Origin: Candidatus Methanophagales archaeon
GTDB lineage: Archaea > Halobacteriota > Syntropharchaeia > Alkanophagales > Methanospirareceae
Assembly (NCBI GenBank): GCA_021159475.1
Contig: JAGGRS010000065.1
Location: 1 to 8,149, forward strand
Length of the DNA: 8,149 nucleotides
Direction of reading: 5' to 3'
Below are positions 1-7,073 of this stretch, one piece after another. Position numbers and translations under genes: made by a program. The notes under the pieces were generated by a model. The model did not search any database, was not told the DNA's origin, and worked only from the letters and a program-made list of their open reading frames with translations. The number at the start of each line of letters is the position of its first letter. Within the stretch, counting starts at the first letter, position 1.

Positions 1-89
1 TGTGAAAGCCCCATATTGTTCTTTATCAATTTTTCAAACCTTTACTTTACCATCAGCATCAAACTTATCAAGCCGATGAAAGAAGGACA

Positions 90-2948
90 CTACCTACCCC
101 TGTAAAACCTCCGTTTCAGTGTCTCCTTCTCATAATCCACTATGAGCTCCACAAGGTGCTCGTTTGCTTCGCTCTCTCGCTTCAGTATCTCTTTTGCATC
201 CTTTATACTCAGTCCTCTACCGGCGAGTGCGAGCAGTGCGGCTTTACCATAACGAGCAATCAAATCAGCAGATTGCTTCGCCTCCGCAACCATGCTTTTT
301 TTCTTATCCTTCCTCATCTCACGCCTGACCTCCTCCTCTTCCACCTTCAATGCCCCTATGCGTGTTGAACCACATTCCGGACACCTGAGCCTGAACTCTT
401 CATCAATGTCATTTATTCGCTTCGCCGCAACAAAACGGAGGCAATCGGTGCATACAAACGTCAGTTCTTCATCCAGTAACCTTGCGAGCACGTATTTTAT
501 GATGATGCGGTGCATCCGTTGCGGTGGAATCAGCTCATAGCCACCTATCGCTTCTGGTATGCTCGCTATGGGACTGCACTCCCCAGTCCTCAGCAGTGCT
601 ATCTTCAACTCGCCCGTATTCACTCGCTTTAATACCTCAGCCGTCAGCTCTATATCAACATCTTTATCCCTCGATTCCCTGACCGCTTCTTCAAATACTG
701 CGGAGCCCTCAAAAGCCCTTATCAGGCTCTCCAGGTCGGCGCCAGTCAGTGATGCATCCTTTGATATCGCCCCAAACCGCCTCGCCACATGGATAAACCG
801 CCTCTTAAATAACCTGCTCCTGAGCAATGCCCTCAATGCCTGCTTCTTTATATCATCACTGCCACTCGTGCTCAGCTCGTGAATAATCGCCCCGGCATCT
901 TCCAGAGCCAGCTCTGTCCTCAGTCTTACCCGATAAGGGTCCTGCTGCACACCTACGGGCATGCCTGTCCGGTCAGATATAAGCGTGGCGAGCAGCATAC
1001 CCAGTGTCCTGTTCACTCGCAGACCGAAGGCACAATGCAGGATTATATACTCATTGCATCTCTCGACCGTCAGTTGCTTGTCTGTTGGCACCGGATAGCC
1101 ACGCTCCACCTGTCGTAACACCTCATCAATAGCCCTGCGAGCCACATCCTTACTGCAAGGATACCTCCTTGTGAGTTCTTCCGCTATCGCATCAATGCCG
1201 ACGCCCCTTTCGAGCTGCTCTGCCACTTCTCGCCTCAGCTCCCCCACCTCATTCGCAACGGCATAAGGCACGGGAATCTCCTCTCCCACCCAGCTTGGTA
1301 CCGACCCGGTCGGGTCTTCCTCCTCCTTCACATATATCCGGTCGCCATAGAGATGCAGTATCTTCCACACGCGACCGCTCTCAATGAACTTGTTCCCGGG
1401 ACTACCATACTCGGCAACGAACGCCTCATCCAAAACCCCCACAGGGTTGTCATTACTCTCATCAATAACGAGGAAGTGCTTCTCCTCCGGAATCATGGAG
1501 AGATGCTCGAAATAATAGCTGTATAATGGCTTTATCCGCTTTGGACGCGTGAATATCCTATCCGATGCTGAGAACCATACGAGCCTTGGAATCCTGGAAT
1601 GCATGTATTGCAACACAGATACCAGTTCACGCTCCTCAAGCTCGCTATATGGATACGCCCTCCTTATCAGGCTCAGAGCTTCGTCAAAGCCCCAGCTACG
1701 CTTTATCATGAGTAATCCCGCTATTTGATGCGCCAGCACGTCAAGCGGTTTCATTGGTATCTCCGCAGGCTCCAGCACTTCCGCAAGTGCACGCCGGCAT
1801 ATCACAAGAGCCTCAAGTGCATCGTCAGAATCCTGAACTATTATTGCACCCGAAGCGATACCGCCTATCCTGTGCCCGCTTCTCCCTATACGCTGCAGTA
1901 GCCGCGTCACCTGCCGTGGCGAATTATACTGGATGACAAAATCCAGCCGCCCAACATCAATTCCCAGTTCTAAAGAGCTCGTGCAGATGATACCGTGCAG
2001 TTTGCCCTCCTTTATCCCCCTCTCTGCATTTATACGTGATAGTTTGGATAGCGAGCTATGATGGACACCGATGGGGAAGTTCAGGTCCCATACGCGGAAC
2101 CTGCTACCGAGAATTTCAGCCAGTGAGCGCGTATTGGTGAATATCAATGTGGATTTATGCTCCTCTATTAGATTCCTCATCACTCGTAATCGCGCTGCTA
2201 CCTCAGGATAGGTATAGAGCTCATTTGCGAGTTTGTAGTCCTCTGAGGTGGCTTCTGGATAGTAGACCTCGACCTGCATAGACCTCGCCACTGGAACATT
2301 GATGACCTCGCAATCACGTCCAGTATCGGTGCCCACGAGAAATTTCGCCACTCGCTCTGGCGAGCCGATGGTGGCAGATAGCCCAATGAGCTGGAAATCG
2401 CCCCTCTTAAGGTAGCGAAGTCGTTCCAGTGCCAGTGCCAGCTGCGACCCGCGCTTATCACATGCCAGTTCGTGCACCTCATCCACAATCACATATTTAA
2501 CCGAAGCGAGGTGCTGACGCATTATTCTGCCGGTTAAGAGCGCCTGTAAGGTCTCTGGTGTGGTAATCAATACATCGGGCGGGACCATCGCCTGCGCCTC
2601 CCTCTCCTTCGGTGTTGTATCGCCATGCCGCACACCGAGCCGTAGGTCAAGTCTTTTACACCACCATTGCAGTCGCAGGAGCATATCACGGTTCAATGCT
2701 TTCAGCGGCGTTATGTATAGCACTTTTATGCCATGCGGCTGGGGCTTCGCACGAATTAATGCATCGGCAACCGGCAGGAACGCCGCCTCCGTCTTGCCAC
2801 TCGCCGTCGGCGCTATCAGTAATACGTTCCTTCCCGCCATTATCGGCGGTATCGCCTTTATCTGCGACTCCGTAGGAGCGAAAAAGCCCTTATCCGCAAT
2901 GGCTCTCTGGATTGGAATAGAGAAATGCGAGAATACGTCTGATTGCAT
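90..2948 (-). CDS. lhr: Lhr-family superfamily 2 ATP-dependent helicase with C-terminal zinc motif
   Basis: This is a large cytoplasmic superfamily 2 DNA/RNA helicase of 952 residues, of the archaeal Lhr type; such proteins act in DNA repair and RNA metabolism. Seen from the 2948 start: Q29, Walker A APTASGKT (46-53), TPE (131-133), DEVH (156-159), SAT (191-193), FTNTR (270-274), ELGID (327-331) and QRIGRSGH (352-359). A long Lhr-like C-terminal half follows, with a CxxC pair of pairs (C833, C836, C856, C859) that probably binds zinc, then a charged helical tail. An in-frame ATG at 3005 would add 19 residues, but that stretch is the 3' end of the RNase P RNA, so I reject it. No good ribosome binding site precedes ATG 2948. 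The gene starts 14 bases after the RNA's last paired base and is probably made by read-through from it. The family is clear; the subfamily and exact substrate are not. Confidence 0.93.
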   Translation of the reverse strand: MQSDVFSHFSIPIQRAIADKGFFAPTESQIKAIPPIMAGRNVLLIAPTASGKTEAAFLPVADALIRAKPQPHGIKVLYITPLKALNRDMLLRLQWWCKRLDLRLGVRHGDTTPKEREAQAMVPPDVLITTPETLQALLTGRIMRQHLASVKYVIVDEVHELACDKRGSQLALALERLRYLKRGDFQLIGLSATIGSPERVAKFLVGTDTGRDCEVINVPVARSMQVEVYYPEATSEDYKLANELYTYPEVAARLRVMRNLIEEHKSTLIFTNTRSLAEILGSRFRVWDLNFPIGVHHSSLSKLSRINAERGIKEGKLHGIICTSSLELGIDVGRLDFVIQYNSPRQVTRLLQRIGRSGHRIGGIASGAIIVQDSDDALEALVICRRALAEVLEPAEIPMKPLDVLAHQIAGLLMIKRSWGFDEALSLIRRAYPYSELEERELVSVLQYMHSRIPRLVWFSASDRIFTRPKRIKPLYSYYFEHLSMIPEEKHFLVIDESNDNPVGVLDEAFVAEYGSPGNKFIESGRVWKILHLYGDRIYVKEEEDPTGSVPSWVGEEIPVPYAVANEVGELRREVAEQLERGVGIDAIAEELTRRYPCSKDVARRAIDEVLRQVERGYPVPTDKQLTVERCNEYIILHCAFGLRVNRTLGMLLATLISDRTGMPVGVQQDPYRVRLRTELALEDAGAIIHELSTSGSDDIKKQALRALLRSRLFKRRFIHVARRFGAISKDASLTGADLESLIRAFEGSAVFEEAVRESRDKDVDIELTAEVLKRVNTGELKIALLRTGECSPIASIPEAIGGYELIPPQRMHRIIIKYVLARLLDEELTFVCTDCLRFVAAKRINDIDEEFRLRCPECGSTRIGALKVEEEEVRREMRKDKKKSMVAEAKQSADLIARYGKAALLALAGRGLSIKDAKEILKRESEANEHLVELIVDYEKETLKRRFYRGR

Positions 2949-2962
2949 AGTCCTGGTCTTTT

Positions 2963-3237
2963 GGGAGGAGTGAGGAGAGTAAGCCCCCTTCTGTTTCCGC
3001 AGCATTCATCTATGCGCCCTTTATAGAGGCTTGCACCCACGAGGGTGGTCGTTCCATCCGCAGCCATACGACCTCATCCTCACGGAATCATCGCATAGGT
3101 ATGGTGCGGTATCGTTTCTATACCAGAGCCAGGACTCTCGCCCTATGCCCTCTCGGCATTCGTGTTTTTACGGTGGGGGGACTTTCCTCAGCCTCCCTTC
3201 AAAGGGAGACCGGCAGCTGCACTTCCTCTCTCCTCCC
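2963..3237 (-). ncRNA. rnpB: RNase P RNA, archaeal type
   Basis: This is the catalytic RNA of RNase P, which removes tRNA 5' leaders. On the minus strand the universal CR-I sequence GAGGAAAGUCC lies at 3189-3179 and CR-V, ACAGAAGGGGGCUUA, at 2994-2980. Between them they form helix P4, where CCCCC pairs with GGGGG. AGAUGAAUG, also found in bacterial RNase P RNA, precedes CR-V at 3010-3002. The ends close as helix P1: GGGAGGAG from 3237 pairs with CUCCUCCC ending at 2963, extended by GAGGA/UCCUC after one A-A mismatch. A P3-like hairpin (CUCCC-UUUGAA-GGGAG) follows the 5' end, and GGGUGCAAGCC resembles the CR-IV region. The length of 275 bases is normal for archaea. The gene sits 40 bases after the deoxyhypusine synthase stop codon, with its own TATA box. 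No T-run follows the 3' end. The ends are set by P1 pairing and may be a few bases off. Confidence 0.95.
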
Positions 3238-3260
3238 ATTATAATATTACACCGGGAGCA

Positions 3261-3270
3261 TAAAATATTA
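3261..3270 (-). promoter_or_regulatory. TATA box of the RNase P RNA gene
   Basis: The minus strand reads TAATATTTTA, centred about 28 bases before the inferred RNA 5' end at 3237, which is the expected archaeal spacing. It lies just after the deoxyhypusine synthase stop codon, so rnpB probably has its own promoter even though the gene upstream is on the same strand. Confidence 0.6.
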
Positions 3271-3277
3271 TCATACA

Positions 3278-4249
3278 TCATCTTCGGGCACTACGATTCA
3301 TGCTGCGTGCCTGCACGGCAGCGAAGAGCACGGGCAAAGCGATGGTGGCATCACAATAAACTGTAACTGCCTTCGCATCTCTGCCTATTTTACCCCATGA
3401 CTTCGCCTCCTCCAGTGTTGCTCCGCTCAGGCTCCCGTTCTCCGGCGTATCCGTAGTGATCTGGATAGCGAAATCGAAGCCTTCACGTCCATCGGCTCGC
3501 GCTGGCGCTACCAGTGCGGTCTGCAGAAGGAAGTTCTTTGGCACGCCCCCGCCCAGTATAATCGCGCCTGTATGCTCCGCATCGCAGAAGATGTCTGTAA
3601 GTTCTTTCATGTCATCAAATGCATCCACATGCAATCCCCGCTTCATCTGCTTATATATCCACGCATGGAGTCCAATCATAGAATCTGCAATTGCAGGGCA
3701 GAATACGGGAACATCAGCATCTACCGCACTCTTCAATATGGAATTCGCGTCTGAAAGATTCGCCCCTATTAGCTCTATCACTTCCCTTATGCTATAGCTC
3801 CTATCGGGGTTCATACGCTCAAAAACGGCTCTTAAGAAATCTTCTAACTGCGCAAATGCAGCATCGTGCACCACGACATCGTATATCCTCGCCATGGATT
3901 GCTCCCTCAGTTCAAGGTCGTCAATTTTTATATTGGATTCCTCCTCCATGATTTTATAATGGTGCGCACCAAGCGCTTCAATGATGTCATGCACTAAGTT
4001 CGCACCCGTTGTTATAATCACATCCACGTATCTCGCCCTGACCATCTCTGCTATTACATCGCGCATGCCCGCGGGCACCAGAGCGCCAGCAATGGTGATG
4101 AACTTCGTTGTATCCTCGTTCAACATCTCCTCATAGATGTCCACCGCCTTTGCCAATCTGCCAGCGCCGAAGGCACAGCCACGCATACCACTCACAAGCT
4201 CATCCACAGTCATTCCTCCCCAGGTCTTCACCCCTTTAATCGCATGCAT
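3278..4249 (-). CDS. dys: Deoxyhypusine synthase
   Basis: This enzyme uses spermidine and NAD to move an aminobutyl group onto one lysine of translation factor aIF5A, the first step of hypusine formation. Family hallmarks are seen: GMTVDELV near the N-terminus, ITTGANLVHD (the usual TTGG..HD region), ILGGGVPKNF, and SLSGA...SWGKI near the C-terminus. The lysine of SWGKI (K287 from this start) is the family's catalytic lysine. The protein has 323 residues, as expected. The frame is open back to an ATG at 4387, but those 46 extra residues are antisense to tRNA-Pro and the promoter spacer, so ATG 4249 is chosen. It begins MHAIKGVKTWGG, as in archaeal homologues. GGAG lies only two bases before the ATG, and the TATA box position predicts a leader of about 7 bases, so the message is nearly leaderless. 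Its substrate aIF5A is not in the window. Confidence 0.95.
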   Translation of the reverse strand: MHAIKGVKTWGGMTVDELVSGMRGCAFGAGRLAKAVDIYEEMLNEDTTKFITIAGALVPAGMRDVIAEMVRARYVDVIITTGANLVHDIIEALGAHHYKIMEEESNIKIDDLELREQSMARIYDVVVHDAAFAQLEDFLRAVFERMNPDRSYSIREVIELIGANLSDANSILKSAVDADVPVFCPAIADSMIGLHAWIYKQMKRGLHVDAFDDMKELTDIFCDAEHTGAIILGGGVPKNFLLQTALVAPARADGREGFDFAIQITTDTPENGSLSGATLEEAKSWGKIGRDAKAVTVYCDATIALPVLFAAVQARSMNRSARR

Positions 4250-4276
4250 CGCTCCAATTTTTATTTTTATACACGC

Positions 4277-4300
4277 TAAATATAAGCTATAAGCATAAGC
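4277..4300. promoter_or_regulatory. Bidirectional TATA region between tRNA-Pro and deoxyhypusine synthase
   Basis: AAATATAAG at 4278-4286 is centred about 31 bases before the tRNA (plus strand) and about 32 bases before the deoxyhypusine synthase ATG at 4249 (minus strand). One AT-rich site could therefore set both start points, giving a short tRNA leader and a nearly leaderless message. It lies in a tandem repeat: TATAAGC at 4281-4287, TATAAGC at 4288-4294, then ATAAGC at 4295-4300. Confidence 0.5.
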
Positions 4301-4312
4301 GTAATAGTGATT

Positions 4313-4386
4313 GGGGCTGTAAGGTAGCCAGGTTATCCTCCCAGCTCGGGGAGCTGGTAACCGGAGTTCAAATCTCCGCAGCCCCA
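4313..4386 (+). tRNA. tRNA-Pro, anticodon GGG
   Basis: A complete 74-base cloverleaf without an intron. The acceptor stem GGGGCUG/CAGCCCC has 7 perfect pairs (4313-4319 with 4379-4385), and A73 is at 4386. U8 and A9 are present. The D arm has A10-U25, G11-C24, G12-C23 and an unpaired U13/U22; its loop keeps A14, G15, G18, G19 and A21. The anticodon stem CCAGC/GCUGG encloses the loop UCGGGGA (4346-4352), giving anticodon GGG at 4348-4350 with G37, as expected for proline. The variable loop has 4 bases. The T stem CGGAG/CUCCG carries the loop UUCAAAU. CCA is not encoded. The odd residue is C33 in place of the almost invariant U33. G35, G36 and A73 fit proline identity. Confidence 0.93.
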
Positions 4387-4402
4387 TATTATGTGCTTAT
4401 AT

Positions 4403-4407
4403 GGTGA
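4403..4407 (+). promoter_or_regulatory. Ribosome binding site of ATP synthase subunit C
   Basis: GGTGA stands 6 bases before ATG 4414 and matches the archaeal anti-Shine-Dalgarno core. It fixes the start. No well-placed TATA box lies in the 27 bases after the tRNA, so the message probably comes from a tRNA-Pro read-through transcript. Confidence 0.6.
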
Positions 4408-4413
4408 ACAGAG

Positions 4414-5469
4414 ATGAGTGTAGCGAGATATGCTTATGTATATGCGCGAATAAGGGCACGACTGGGCGACATGCTGACTGACAGGGATTTAAGGGCGCTC
4501 GTAGATGCACGTAAGGAGGATTTCATAGCCGCTCTGATGGATACTCCTTATAAAGTGAGCCTGACGAAGGAGAACCTGACGGAGATAGATGCGCACATGA
4601 TAGAGAAGGCAATGAAGCAGGAACTGATATATCAGTATTTGATGGTGATAAGGTCGACAGAAGCATCGTTGAGGGATTTCATGATTGAGCTATTCAGGCG
4701 TTTTGAAGTGATGAACATGAAGGCGATTATAAGGGCAAAGGCAGGAGCAGCGGGCACTACCGAATCCGTTTTGTTATTCCCGGTTGAGCCTTTATTTAAG
4801 GATTACAGGAGCGTATTGGCGACGGATTCGGTGGAAGAGGCGATAAAGCACTTTGAAGAGCCCTATCGTGCGGCACTGGAAGCTTCAATACCGGAATACA
4901 AAAGGAGTAACAGGATATTAGACCTTGAGAACGCACTTGACAGGGTATTATTTGGCGCTATATACTCCAGTAAGGAGCATTTGCGAAGAGCGGACAGGGA
5001 GATAGTGGAGAAGCTCATAGGCACGGAGTTGGATATAGCAAATATACTGACCTTACTGCGATGTAAAGAGGAGGGTATAGCAGTAGCGGATATGGAGCGA
5101 TATTTCATGCCTTATTCTTACGCTTTTGACCCCGATGTTGATGCGGTGCGGGATGCCATCTCGGCAGATAGTATCAGCTCTGCCATACAGTTACTGCCCG
5201 ATTGCCCTTATAAGTCGGTTTTAAGTGACGCTATACCGCATTATGAGGAGCAGAAATCGCTTCTCCCTTTTGAACTCGCTCTACGGCGATACTCCTTCGT
5301 GTGGATAAGGAAGGCGATGTTCGGCTATCCAATTGATATAGGCACGGTATTGGGCTATCTTTATCTGAAGGAGCTGGAGATAAGGAATATCTGCACTATC
5401 GCGGTATGTAAGGAGAACGAACTACCAGCCGAAGAGACGCTGAAACTGATGATATCAGACAAGATGTAG
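4414..5469 (+). CDS. atpC: A-type ATP synthase subunit C
   Basis: This is the peripheral, funnel-shaped central-stalk subunit that connects the rotating membrane ring to the catalytic A1 head; it matches the eukaryotic V-ATPase d subunit. The protein has 351 residues, mostly helical, soluble and without a signal peptide, which is within the family's usual range. Family marks include the N-terminal YAYVYARIRARLGDML, an internally repeating pattern of long helices, and the C-terminal block LYLKELEIRNICTIAVCKEN followed by LPAEETLKLMI, which matches the classic subunit C ending. A GGTGA site sets the start. The unusual point is the setting: subunit C normally lies inside an H-I-K-E-C-F-A-B-D cluster, but here a tRNA precedes it and a convergent regulator follows, with no other ATPase subunit within the window. 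Confidence 0.92.
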   Translation: MSVARYAYVYARIRARLGDMLTDRDLRALVDARKEDFIAALMDTPYKVSLTKENLTEIDAHMIEKAMKQELIYQYLMVIRSTEASLRDFMIELFRRFEVMNMKAIIRAKAGAAGTTESVLLFPVEPLFKDYRSVLATDSVEEAIKHFEEPYRAALEASIPEYKRSNRILDLENALDRVLFGAIYSSKEHLRRADREIVEKLIGTELDIANILTLLRCKEEGIAVADMERYFMPYSYAFDPDVDAVRDAISADSISSAIQLLPDCPYKSVLSDAIPHYEEQKSLLPFELALRRYSFVWIRKAMFGYPIDIGTVLGYLYLKELEIRNICTIAVCKENELPAEETLKLMISDKM

Positions 5470-5493
5470 AAGTGTGGTGAGTCTCAACCCAGA

Positions 5494-6426
5494 TTAAATC
5501 AGAGCCTTGCTTGTCTTCCACACGTTTTCAAAATCTCTCCTCAGATTCTTTACGCATTCCTCTTCTTTTATATACAGTATGCCGATATATGATAACCTCT
5601 CCCCATCACCTTCTCCGTTCCCGTTTCTATTCAGCGGCAATAGTTCCTTGCCGTCCATCGCCAGCTCATCGTCAATTATAAAACTTTTACACGTCCTGCT
5701 TATTGTAGGGCTATATCTGATCTCGACATTCCCCTCATACCTGCTTCTCATATCCCTGACTTCTTCTATCTCATCCAGCTCTTCCTCGCCACCAAAAATC
5801 ATTCTTATCTTTAGACCTTTCTCTATCTCACCCTCGTAATATTGCCTGTATGGCTCTTTAAAAATCCGGAGCCCGCCTGGCATCATTGATAATGTCTTCA
5901 CCCTTGATTCTGACCTTGTTATGAGGCTCGCAATATAGGAAACTATCCACTTACGACTATACTGAAGTGTTATGCATCCCTTCGCCATCTTCAGCCCATA
6001 ATCTCCATAGTTGTCCTCATACGCCCCGTAAAGCTCCTCAACGTGTTTCTCTCTTATCAAAAAATCCTCTGGTTCATATATCTCTCTTAGATACGCTTCA
6101 TTCTCCTTGAAAATCATCTTCGGATGCAATGGGATATAGCCCCAGCCCCTCTGCTCATACTCACCACCACTGCTGCGCATGAGCAATACCTTTGCTAAAT
6201 ATCCTTTACGCAGTAGATAATCCCGCCCCTTTGTCAGCCCTCTCTGGCTTACCGTCCTCCTCATCTTCCTCGCTTCCCTGAGCGTCTCAGTAAAGTTCAG
6301 GGACGAATTGGAGACCGAGAGGACGTAATAGATAGCAGCTTCTTGCGAGTGCGTAATTCCTTCTCGCTCAAATATCGGTTCAAAGGTTTGTATAGTGCCT
6401 GTGAGTTTCTTTATTTTTGTATTCAA
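5494..6426 (-). CDS. TrmB-like transcriptional regulator with degenerate PLD-like sensor domain
   Basis: A probable DNA-binding regulator of 310 residues. Residues about 25-95 look like a winged helix, with a helix-rich start and LLRKGYLAKV leading into a wing. Residues about 155-310 resemble the phospholipase-D-like sensor domain attached to archaeal TrmB-type helix-turn-helix proteins, with a GLKIRMIFGG strand and a final RRDFENVWKTSKAL helix. The catalytic HxKxxxxD motif appears as T245-C-K247-SFII-D252: the histidine is replaced, so ligand sensing rather than catalysis is likely. A glycine/asparagine-rich loop lies near residues 266-275. The start codon is TTG at 6426, with GGAGG ten bases upstream (6441-6437); the next in-frame ATG would remove about 53 residues, including part of the helix-turn-helix. 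The gene converges on atpC with a 24-base gap and is divergent from a receiver gene. Target and ligand are unknown. Confidence 0.7.
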   Translation of the reverse strand: MNTKIKKLTGTIQTFEPIFEREGITHSQEAAIYYVLSVSNSSLNFTETLREARKMRRTVSQRGLTKGRDYLLRKGYLAKVLLMRSSGGEYEQRGWGYIPLHPKMIFKENEAYLREIYEPEDFLIREKHVEELYGAYEDNYGDYGLKMAKGCITLQYSRKWIVSYIASLITRSESRVKTLSMMPGGLRIFKEPYRQYYEGEIEKGLKIRMIFGGEEELDEIEEVRDMRSRYEGNVEIRYSPTISRTCKSFIIDDELAMDGKELLPLNRNGNGEGDGERLSYIGILYIKEEECVKNLRRDFENVWKTSKALI

Positions 6427-6599
6427 TTTCCCAATCCCTCCCTCTCTCCTTCTTTCAAAGGGGGTTTGTGTTTAGCATTATATAAAACTTTCTTGTATAT
6501 TTGAAAAACTTTCAGATTGATAAATAAGCATTCTTCACAGTTATTTTTAAAATATTGCCCGACTTAACTTCCCTTAAAAGACAAAAGGTGGTTGATAAA
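6427..6599. promoter_or_regulatory. Divergent promoter spacer between regulator and receiver genes
   Basis: This gene-free stretch of 173 bases is AT-rich. TTATATAAAAC at about 6478-6488 is well placed as the minus-strand TATA box of the regulator, predicting a leader of about 30 bases. TTTTTAAAATATT at 6544-6556 could serve the receiver gene on the plus strand, about 50 bases before ATG 6600. A 9-bp direct repeat, AAAACTTTC, lies at 6484-6492 and 6505-6513 next to the first TATA box and is a candidate operator. No reading frame or structured RNA is evident. Confidence 0.45.
6484..6513. repeat. Direct repeat AAAACTTTC, 21-bp period
   Basis: Two exact 9-bp copies, at 6484-6492 and 6505-6513, start 21 bp apart, about two helical turns, so a dimer could read both from the same face of the DNA. 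The first copy abuts the regulator's presumed TATA box, a position suited to autoregulation. The AT-rich setting means chance cannot be excluded. Confidence 0.35.
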
Positions 6600-7073
6600 A
6601 TGCCAAACGAATTTCTGTCCATGTGTTCGAACCCGAACTCCACCACGATACGCGTTTTGCACGTGGATGATGAGCCTGCGGACCTGGAGATAACGAGGAT
6701 ATTCTTGAAGCGGAAATGGAAAGGGAATTTTGAAATCGTCGGTGCGCTTTCCGCGCGAGAAGCGCTGGAGAAACTGGAAGGTGAGCATTTCGACGCCATT
6801 ATCGCGGATTACCAGATGCCAGGGATGAATGGCATTGAATTTCTGGAAGTGGTGAGGAAAAGCGAAAAATATGCGGATATGCCTTTCATTCTCTTCACCG
6901 GTAAAGGAGGGGAAGAAATAGCGAGGGATGCCCTGAACAGGGGTGCAGACAGGTATATTGACAAGATGGGGAATCCTGCAACGCAGTGCAATGAACTTGC
7001 ACGTGCGATAAATGAGCTGGTGATGGAGAGGGGGAGAAGGGTAAGGGATGACCCGTGGAGAGAGGGATACTGA
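6600..7073 (+). CDS. Stand-alone response regulator receiver domain protein
   Basis: A phospho-receiver of a two-component system, 157 residues with no output domain, so it probably signals by protein contact. All key residues are present from this start: acidic pair D23-D24 (HVDDE), phospho-acceptor D70 (IIADYQMPGMNG), T100 (LFTGKG) and K122 (YIDKMG). The FTGKGGEE and DKMGNP wording is typical of receivers in methanogen-related archaea. The frame is open to a TTG at 6555, but ATG 6600 is preferred because AGGTGG stands at 6586-6591, eight bases upstream. The short tail after about residue 140 is basic and lies flush against a mobile-element-like hairpin. No histidine kinase is in the window, so the partner is unknown. 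The gene is divergent from the TrmB-like regulator, which could control it. Confidence 0.88.
   Translation: MPNEFLSMCSNPNSTTIRVLHVDDEPADLEITRIFLKRKWKGNFEIVGALSAREALEKLEGEHFDAIIADYQMPGMNGIEFLEVVRKSEKYADMPFILFTGKGGEEIARDALNRGADRYIDKMGNPATQCNELARAINELVMERGRRVRDDPWREGY

Noticed and set aside
1..105. Short open frames beyond the helicase stop codon (plus strand to 105; minus strand 89-33; a minus ATG at 14)
   Set aside because: They are too short, have no ribosome binding site and are not recognisable. I see no supported gene in the 89 bases left of the helicase.
2949..3005. N-terminal extension of the helicase frame to an upstream ATG
   Set aside because: It overlaps CR-V and the P1 strand of the RNase P RNA, and ATG 2948 gives a normal family N-terminus.
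3190..3206. Hairpin CCTCCCTTCAAAGGGAG taken as a terminator
   Set aside because: It is the P3-like stem of the RNase P RNA and has no T-run in either direction.
3031..3366. Plus-strand open frame across the RNase P RNA and the end of deoxyhypusine synthase
   Set aside because: It runs antisense to a structured RNA and to a conserved gene, with no ribosome binding site or recognisable domain.
4250..4387. N-terminal extension of deoxyhypusine synthase to ATG 4387
   Set aside because: It is antisense to tRNA-Pro and covers the promoter spacer; the translated residues do not look like the family.
5670..5695. Reading the PLD-like domain as an active phospholipase or nuclease
   Set aside because: The HKD histidine is replaced by threonine and the protein has a DNA-binding N-terminus.
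5507..5839. Serine-rich plus-strand frame opposite the regulator
   Set aside because: Low-complexity shadow translation of the regulator's acidic and arginine-rich codons; no start signal.
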